Assembly: GCA_018433675.1 (NCBI GenBank)
Contig: JAHDQS010000044.1
Coordinates: forward strand, 1 to 57,375
DNA from: Clostridia bacterium
GTDB taxonomy: Bacteria; Bacillota; Peptococcia; DRI-13; SM3-B62
DNA: 57,375 bases
Reading direction: 5' to 3'
Translations under genes and position numbers: made by a program
Notes under the pieces: generated by a model
Told to the model about the DNA's origin: nothing
Databases searched by the model: none
What the model saw: the letters and a program-made list of their open reading frames with translations, nothing else
Shown here: positions 53,490-57,375 of the stretch, piece after piece
Numbering within the stretch: the stretch's first letter is position 1
Layout of the letters: each line of letters begins with the position of its first letter

Positions 53490-53760
53490 TAATCCTCTTT
53501 TTCAGCCGCTTATGAGCTTCATTTAGTGAAATTGTCGGCTCACCGGAAAGACGTTGTTGTTCAGCAAACATTAGCTTTTCGCGTAGGTCAAGCATGGCTT
53601 CACGACGTTCAAAGGCCTCAATACTCATAACGACAAGGTCGCCCTCGCCATTTCGCGTAATATATACCGGTTCGGCTTTTTCATGGGCGAGTTTTGCAAT
53701 GGAATTATAATCATTTCGTAATGTGGTTGAAGATTTAATAAGCATATCAATATCCTCCAA
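53476..53760 (-). CDS. Phd/YefM-family antitoxin
   Basis: 94 residues. N-terminal DNA-binding part (STTLRNDYNSIAKLAHEKAEPVYITRNGEGDLVVMSIEAFERRE, residues about 9-52), then a flexible toxin-binding tail. It shares the ITRNGEGDLVVM-IE block with the antitoxin at 54173. An ATG nine bases in (MLIKSS) is an equally good start. Confidence 0.88.
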   Translation of the reverse strand: MEDIDMLIKSSTTLRNDYNSIAKLAHEKAEPVYITRNGEGDLVVMSIEAFERREAMLDLREKLMFAEQQRLSGEPTISLNEAHKRLKKRINGKI

Positions 53761-53784
53761 TGTAATTATTCTACCATTATTCTA

Positions 53785-54060
53785 CTATAAATATAGGAGA
53801 ATATAAATAGAAAAAACAATATACTTATATTTTCTTTTACTTGCCATAGCGGATATCCATAACATCCTGGAGTATTTCATTCTCTGAAAGCTGGTTTTGC
53901 TTTGTGTTTCTTTAATAGGTATGAATTCTATAATGTCATTTGTTTGTGCATTGAAGAATTCACATATTTTATATACGACTTCCAGGGATACATATTTTTC
54001 TTTACTCATTTTTGCCATTGCTGAAGGAGAAAAACCTATTAGAGAGATATTTGGTAGTAA
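53785..54060 (-). pseudogene. XRE/Cro-type regulator remnant
   Basis: SAMAKMSKEKYVSLEVVYKICEFFNAQTNDIIEFIP is the second half of the small XRE repressors (recognition helix onwards). The first helices are replaced by unrelated sequence with a shifted start. A shorter copy of the same gene lies at 54820-54880. Confidence 0.6.
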
Positions 54061-54172
54061 TATTGCAGTAATATTTTTTGTTCGATACTCGAAGGAATCT
54101 GGACTTTTGGAAAGAATAGTAGTAAAATAAGCATATAATAAGAGTATCAAAATACTATCCTAAGGAGCGTTT

Positions 54173-54460
54173 ATGATGAATATAAAACCTTCTGCAGCAA
54201 TCCGCAAAAATTACAACGAAATATCGGCACTCTGTAAAATGACGAAGGAGCCTGTTTTTCTGACCAAAAACGGTGAGGGTGATCTAGTAGTTATGGATAT
54301 AGAAACCTATTCCAGACGTGAAAGCATGCTGAAGCTGCGAGAGCAACTTATTGCAGCTGAGGAGGATAGATTGATGGGCAAAAAGGGCTTCACCCTTGCA
54401 GAAGTGGAAGAGAGGATGAGAAAAGCCATTAATGAGGCTACCGGTGAGCGTCGTGGATAA
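54173..54460 (+). CDS. Phd/YefM-family antitoxin
   Basis: 95 residues. Related to the antitoxin at 53476: FLTKNGEGDLVVMDIETYSRRESMLKLREQL aligns well with its partner. AAGGAGCG precedes the ATG, with a second ATG 3 nt on. It overlaps the toxin start. Confidence 0.88.
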   Translation: MMNIKPSAAIRKNYNEISALCKMTKEPVFLTKNGEGDLVVMDIETYSRRESMLKLREQLIAAEEDRLMGKKGFTLAEVEERMRKAINEATGERRG

Positions 54461-54761
54461 ACGGTATCATGTAATTGTTTCGGAAAGAGCAGAAGAAATG
54501 CTCGTGAAGCATGCCCGATTTTTGGCTCAAGTTAATACTCAGACGGCGGACAAGCTCACGTTAGATATCATTGAGGCTGCAAAATCTTTACAGAAGTTTC
54601 CGGAGAGGGGATCCCGGCTTAACGACCCGATATTACCCGCAGACAAATACAGAAAAATGCTTATAGATAAACGGTATCTTCTTATTTATCAGATCAAGGA
54701 CGACACAGTGTACATCGACTATGTAGTGGATTGCCGCCAGGATTATTGCTGGCTAAAGTAA
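54432..54761 (+). CDS. RelE/ParE-family toxin
   Basis: 109 residues or slightly fewer: ATG 54432 or the GTG codons at 54444 and 54453 may be the true start (the family start is near DKRYHVIVSERAEEML). Core KYRKMLIDKRYLLIYQIKDDTVYIDYVVDCRQDY is a ParE/RelE C-terminus with the basic and aromatic residues used for ribosome or gyrase targeting. Appears intact. Confidence 0.85.
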   Translation: MRLPVSVVDKRYHVIVSERAEEMLVKHARFLAQVNTQTADKLTLDIIEAAKSLQKFPERGSRLNDPILPADKYRKMLIDKRYLLIYQIKDDTVYIDYVVDCRQDYCWLK

Positions 54762-54819
54762 ATAAATACGGTTTACTTGATAAGAAGTGTCAGATACACT
54801 TAGTTTAAGTTAGCTCATT

Positions 54820-54880
54820 TTCCAGGGATACATATTTACCTTTACCCATTTTTGCCATTGTTGAAGGAGAAAATCCCCAC
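54820..54880 (-). pseudogene. Short second copy of the XRE regulator remnant
   Basis: The stretch CCAGGGATACATATTT and CCATTTTTGCCATTG repeats the sequence at 53980-54025 with few changes (about 50 bases). Read on minus it gives AMAKMGKGKYVS. It is a duplication fragment with no coding value. Confidence 0.5.
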
Positions 54881-54887
54881 ATCCACC

Positions 54888-54914
54888 AAAAACAAAAAGA
54901 CCCTCTCAGGTCTT
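54888..54914 (-). terminator. Terminator of tRNA-Leu
   Basis: On the minus strand, AAGACC-TGAGAG-GGTCTT is followed by TTTTGTTTTT, directly behind the tRNA 3' end. Confidence 0.8.
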
Positions 54915-54922
54915 GATATTAC

Positions 54923-55009
54923 TGGTGCCGCGGAAGGGACTTGAACCCCCACGCCCTTGCGAGCGGTAGATTTTGAGTCTACTGCGTCTGCCAATTCCGC
55001 CACCGCGGC
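54923..55009 (-). tRNA. trnL-CAA: tRNA-Leu (anticodon CAA), CCA encoded
   Basis: 87 nt on the minus strand. Acceptor stem GCCGCGG / CCGCGGC, D arm with TGGCAGACGCA, anticodon stem GTAGA / TCTAC with loop CTCAAAA (anticodon CAA, codon UUG), a long variable arm (CGCTCGCAAGGGCG) typical of class II Leu tRNAs, T loop GTTCAAGTC and 3' CCA. Complete and apparently functional. Confidence 0.95.
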
Positions 55010-55095
55010 TCATTTAAGAATGCAAAAACAATTCTACCAAAGAAGTTCCGAGATGTCAATACACTAACTAGGTTGTGTCTTACGGGTGGTGGACA

Positions 55096-55551
55096 TCACT
55101 TGTCATTGTCAATCTTCTTATTCAATGATTGTATTTTTCGTTTCCAGAAACAATACTGGATAATCCATATGATAATAAATATGGCGACAAAAATCCCGAA
55201 ATAGAGCAAGAAGCCAATTAACGTATGCTCCATCCATTCTGCAAAATATGCAATAGGAAGCATCGTAATGGATGTAATAAAAAAATAGATGCCCGTTTGC
55301 TTGGCTATACTCAAATTCTCAATTTCCCATATAATGGAAGCTGATGCAAAAGAAGCGCCGAGCAAGCCATTTAGTAAAGTTTGTAGAACAACAGCGCCAA
55401 TTTCGCTGCCAACAGTTTCAATCAAAGAGGGAACACATGGATAATAGTATCCCTGTCCAAATCCTAATGAAATAATAATCGTAATGATATAGCCTATTGC
55501 TATACCCAGCGGAAAACCCAGTAATCCGCGTAAAAGTATTTGTTTTTTCAT
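55096..55551 (-). CDS. DUF3021 membrane protein
   Basis: 151 residues with four membrane helices, starting MKKQILLRGLLGFPLGIAIGYIITIIIS. ATG 55551 follows GAGGTGAG. DUF3021 proteins are almost always encoded behind a LytTR regulator, as here (10 nt), and probably modulate it from the membrane. Physiological signal unknown. Confidence 0.88.
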   Translation of the reverse strand: MKKQILLRGLLGFPLGIAIGYIITIIISLGFGQGYYYPCVPSLIETVGSEIGAVVLQTLLNGLLGASFASASIIWEIENLSIAKQTGIYFFITSITMLPIAYFAEWMEHTLIGFLLYFGIFVAIFIIIWIIQYCFWKRKIQSLNKKIDNDK

Positions 55552-55561
55552 AATACTCACC

Positions 55562-56002
55562 TCATATTCCTAATACTTGTTTAATCTTGGAGACATGGCG
55601 TCTCGAAACATAGCTTGCTGTGCTGTTTGTTAAATTAATGCAAATCGTTCCAACAAAGCTCAAATCAAAACTTTTGATTTTGTTCAAGTTCACAATTTCT
55701 GAATTGGATATGCGTACAAAACTACGCTTATCCAATCTCTGTTCAACTTCATACAATCGTAGACGTAAAGCGTATTCACCATTATCAGTAACAGCAAATA
55801 TTTTACCGTTCGCTGAGTAAATTCGATATAAATCAGCTTCATTCAAAATTGTGGCAGTATCATCTCGGAACCCAAGTATCATTTGTGGCGTATCTTCTGA
55901 TAATTTTTTGATGATGTTATTTACTTCAGGAGTTACTTTTTGAGCAACGATGATTACTTTAAGTTCCTTGCAGTTTTCATCTACGTTTATTTCGATTTGC
56001 AT
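55562..56002 (-). CDS. LytTR-family transcriptional regulator
   Basis: 146 residues from ATG 56002 (AAGGAGGTGAG upstream). N-terminal ferredoxin-like part (1-50) and a C-terminal LytTR DNA-binding domain with DLYRIYSANGKIFAVTDNGEYALRLRLYEVEQRL and FVRISNSEIVNLNKIKSFD (about 110-128). It lacks a receiver domain. Forms a two-gene operon with the DUF3021 gene and probably autoregulates it. Confidence 0.9.
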   Translation of the reverse strand: MQIEINVDENCKELKVIIVAQKVTPEVNNIIKKLSEDTPQMILGFRDDTATILNEADLYRIYSANGKIFAVTDNGEYALRLRLYEVEQRLDKRSFVRISNSEIVNLNKIKSFDLSFVGTICINLTNSTASYVSRRHVSKIKQVLGI

Positions 56003-56057
56003 TTTCTCACCTCCTTCGCACAATTAGAGTATAAGGAATATCGCCAAGGAGTTCCAC

Positions 56058-56216
56058 ATGTTTTCAATAGATGGTCTTATTTCATCGTTAATCGGTATAT
56101 TTAGCGCGTTGGTCTTTTTATCAAAAGCGAGGTTTGAGGTGATGGTGTGTTTGTCGGTGAATAATATAATCATTGCTTTTCCCTGTGATTATTTGTTAGA
56201 ATTATCATCAAACTGA
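56058..56216 (+). CDS. Possible small hydrophobic protein
   Basis: 52 residues from ATG 56058, preceded by AAGGAG at ideal spacing. The first half (GLISSLIGIFSALVFLS) could be a membrane helix. No homology can be claimed. It could equally be a chance reading in the promoter region between the divergent LytTR and EamA genes. Confidence 0.3.
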   Translation: MFSIDGLISSLIGIFSALVFLSKARFEVMVCLSVNNIIIAFPCDYLLELSSN

Positions 56217-56235
56217 AAATATCAGGGAGCAATTT

Positions 56236-57159
56236 ATGAAAATCAACCGTTATCTACTTTTAGCCTTTGCGGCTGCTTTTTGGTCGCTAAACTTTATAAT
56301 AGGCAAACTCTTGGCGGGCGCGGTTCCACCGATAGCGATAAACTTTTTGCGTTGGTTTATAGCTGTTTTAGTGTTCCTTCCACAGACTTGGCTTGATATC
56401 AAGGAGAATCTGCCTTCCTATCTTTCAAGGGGGAGGATATACCTTTTGTTGTTGCTTGTTTTAACAGGATACTGCGTCAATGGCATAGCTACCTATCTTG
56501 CCGTTAATTATACGACGGCGATTAATGCTTCCCTTATTCAAACGTTCAATCCGATTATCTTTACGTTACTGGCGTTTCTTCTTTATCGGGAGAGGATTGA
56601 CAACATACAGGTTGTAGGTATCTTAGCTTCTATGACGGGGGTATTTTGGATTATCTTTAGAGGCGAATGGAGTCGTTTGTTACAGTTGAACGTCAATCCC
56701 GGCGACATTATCATGTTACTGGCTGTGATCAGTTGGGCCTTGTATTCCTTAGTTTACAGGGAAAAAGCAGGAATTTTTCCCCCGAAGCCTCTCTTTACGA
56801 TGCTTCTTCTCGGGGGCCTGTTGATGAATTTTATCCTCTTTTTTATCGACAGCATGATAAACGGACTAGGATGGGTGCAGGAGCTTAATTCTTCCCATGT
56901 CCTGGGATTATTAGCTTTAAATATTTTTCCGACTTTACTTTCATTTGTATGCTGGAATGCGGCTATCGTAAAAGTAAGTGCGGGAGAGGCTGCCGTGTTT
57001 CTGAATTTGATTCCTGTTTTTGTGACGATTATTTCTGTATTATTTCTTGACGAGACACTTCTTCTCTCGTCTCTGGTCGGTGGTGGTTTTGTCATTGTCG
57101 GGGTTTTGTTGGTAACAAACAGTAAGCAGATCAGACTGCACTTGCCCTTTGGTCGGTAA
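56236..57159 (+). CDS. EamA/DMT-superfamily transporter
   Basis: 307 residues, ten membrane helices in two EamA halves: LLLAFAAAFWSLNFIIGKLLAG (1-half) and IIMLLAVISWALYSLVYREKAG (2-half, about residue 158 on). Conserved INASLIQTFNPIIFTLLAFLLYRERI is typical. Metabolite exporter of unknown specificity. AGGGAGCA precedes the ATG. Confidence 0.9.
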   Translation: MKINRYLLLAFAAAFWSLNFIIGKLLAGAVPPIAINFLRWFIAVLVFLPQTWLDIKENLPSYLSRGRIYLLLLLVLTGYCVNGIATYLAVNYTTAINASLIQTFNPIIFTLLAFLLYRERIDNIQVVGILASMTGVFWIIFRGEWSRLLQLNVNPGDIIMLLAVISWALYSLVYREKAGIFPPKPLFTMLLLGGLLMNFILFFIDSMINGLGWVQELNSSHVLGLLALNIFPTLLSFVCWNAAIVKVSAGEAAVFLNLIPVFVTIISVLFLDETLLLSSLVGGGFVIVGVLLVTNSKQIRLHLPFGR

Positions 57160-57183
57160 AGGTTTAAATACAGGTGTATTTCA

Positions 57184-57208
57184 GTTGCTCAAGGCTTGCT
57201 TGAGTAAC
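57184..57208 (+). terminator. Hairpin after the EamA gene
   Basis: GTTGCTCAAG-GCTTG-CTTGAGTAAC, followed by TTTACT; a weak terminator about 30 bp before the intron end. Confidence 0.5.
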
Positions 57209-57240
57209 TTTACTCTCAAGAAACATAAATAGTATAATCG

Positions 57241-57315
57241 GGTAGGAGGCTACCCATTACTTGAGTAGCCGACCTCCCACAGAACCGCACGTACCGTTCG
57301 GTATACGGCTCCTCC
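57241..57315 (-). ncRNA. Group II intron domains V and VI, second intron
   Basis: On minus, domain V is GAGCCGTATACCGAACGG followed by TACGTGCGGTTCTGT, the common form of bacterial group II introns; it differs from the class-C-like domain V at 505. Domain VI is the hairpin GGAGGTCGGCTACTC with GGGTAGCCTCC. The intron 3' end should be near 57243. Confidence 0.8.
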
Positions 57316-57323
57316 CAAGTTTA

Positions 57324-57375
57324 CACACGAACAGACTCGTAGTAATCGAGAAAATCAAAATATCCAGCCTTCTTA
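57324..57375 (-). pseudogene. Group II intron maturase, C-terminal end (partial at window edge)
   Basis: Read on minus from the window edge: KKAGYFDFLDYYESVRV and stop, the very end of a group II intron-encoded maturase. Only this tail is inside the window, so whether the gene is whole cannot be judged; it is listed here as partial. Confidence 0.65.

Overview
The window reads as a chromosomal segment of an anaerobic, low-to-medium GC Gram-positive (Clostridia / Peptococcales-like) bacterium. The evidence is AGGAGG ribosome sites, LytTR/DUF3021 genes, a clostridial-type citrate lyase cluster, two kinds of group II intron, and no outer-membrane genes. The species cannot be fixed from sequence alone.

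Left region (1-11 kb) is accessory DNA. It opens inside a group II intron (broken maturase end plus domains V/VI) and continues as an integron-type gene cassette array. I see five complete attC sites (1261-1430, 2103-2205, 3013-3203, 3793-3993, 4733-4894) and two remnants (about 7953-8075 and 10905-10940). The complete sites share one architecture: an AAC core, a 3-4 nt spacer, a 6-8 bp arm, a long folded centre, the complementary arm, a 6-7 nt spacer, and a GTT core. The first bases of a cassette are complementary to the R'' box at its own end (exact in two cassettes, near in two), as integron recombination predicts. Cassettes carry a RelE-like/AbrB-like pair, a frameshifted MBL-fold hydrolase, an unknown Zn-ribbon protein and a HepT/MntA pair. 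No integrase gene is visible. The array is invaded by another group II intron fragment, a broken IS110-family element and an IS91-type transposase remnant. Many small genes here carry single-base frameshifts.

From 11 to 14 kb are ordinary small genes: a membrane-anchored hypothetical, DUF6897-like, a geranylgeranyl-reductase-type flavoprotein, a frameshifted membrane gene and a methyltransferase.

The core of the window (14-36.8 kb) looks like one catabolic regulon. A PrpR-type sigma-54 activator is divergent from citCDEFX. Behind citX come a D-2-hydroxyacid dehydrogenase, two near-identical copies of an unrecognised roughly 298-residue protein flanking an MmgE/PrpD protein, a two-subunit class I fumarase-type hydratase, an Ldh2-type dehydrogenase, a C45 Ntn-hydrolase and an MBL-fold enzyme. 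Then come a peptide-type ABC transporter (binding protein, DppB, C, D, F) and a creatininase-type amidohydrolase. Three -24/-12 promoters lie before citC, before the binding protein and before dppB. Each is preceded by clustered TTGCA/TGCAA boxes. No citrate carrier and no citG are present. I infer that the cell imports an amide- or peptide-like conjugate of a citrate-like acid, cleaves it, and splits the acid with the lyase.

Downstream (37-52.3 kb) are an MFS exporter, an aspartate kinase, a D-threonine-aldolase-type PLP enzyme, a block of large exported proteins (including a 1497-residue protein with two kinds of tandem domains) and threonine ammonia-lyase.

The right end (52.3-57.4 kb) has a broken mazEF, a 2-kb segment bounded by a tRNA-Leu(CAA) gene and a damaged partial copy of it, with two opposed Phd/RelE-type toxin-antitoxin pairs inside. 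It also has a LytTR regulator with a DUF3021 membrane protein and an EamA transporter. The window closes inside a second, different group II intron on the minus strand.
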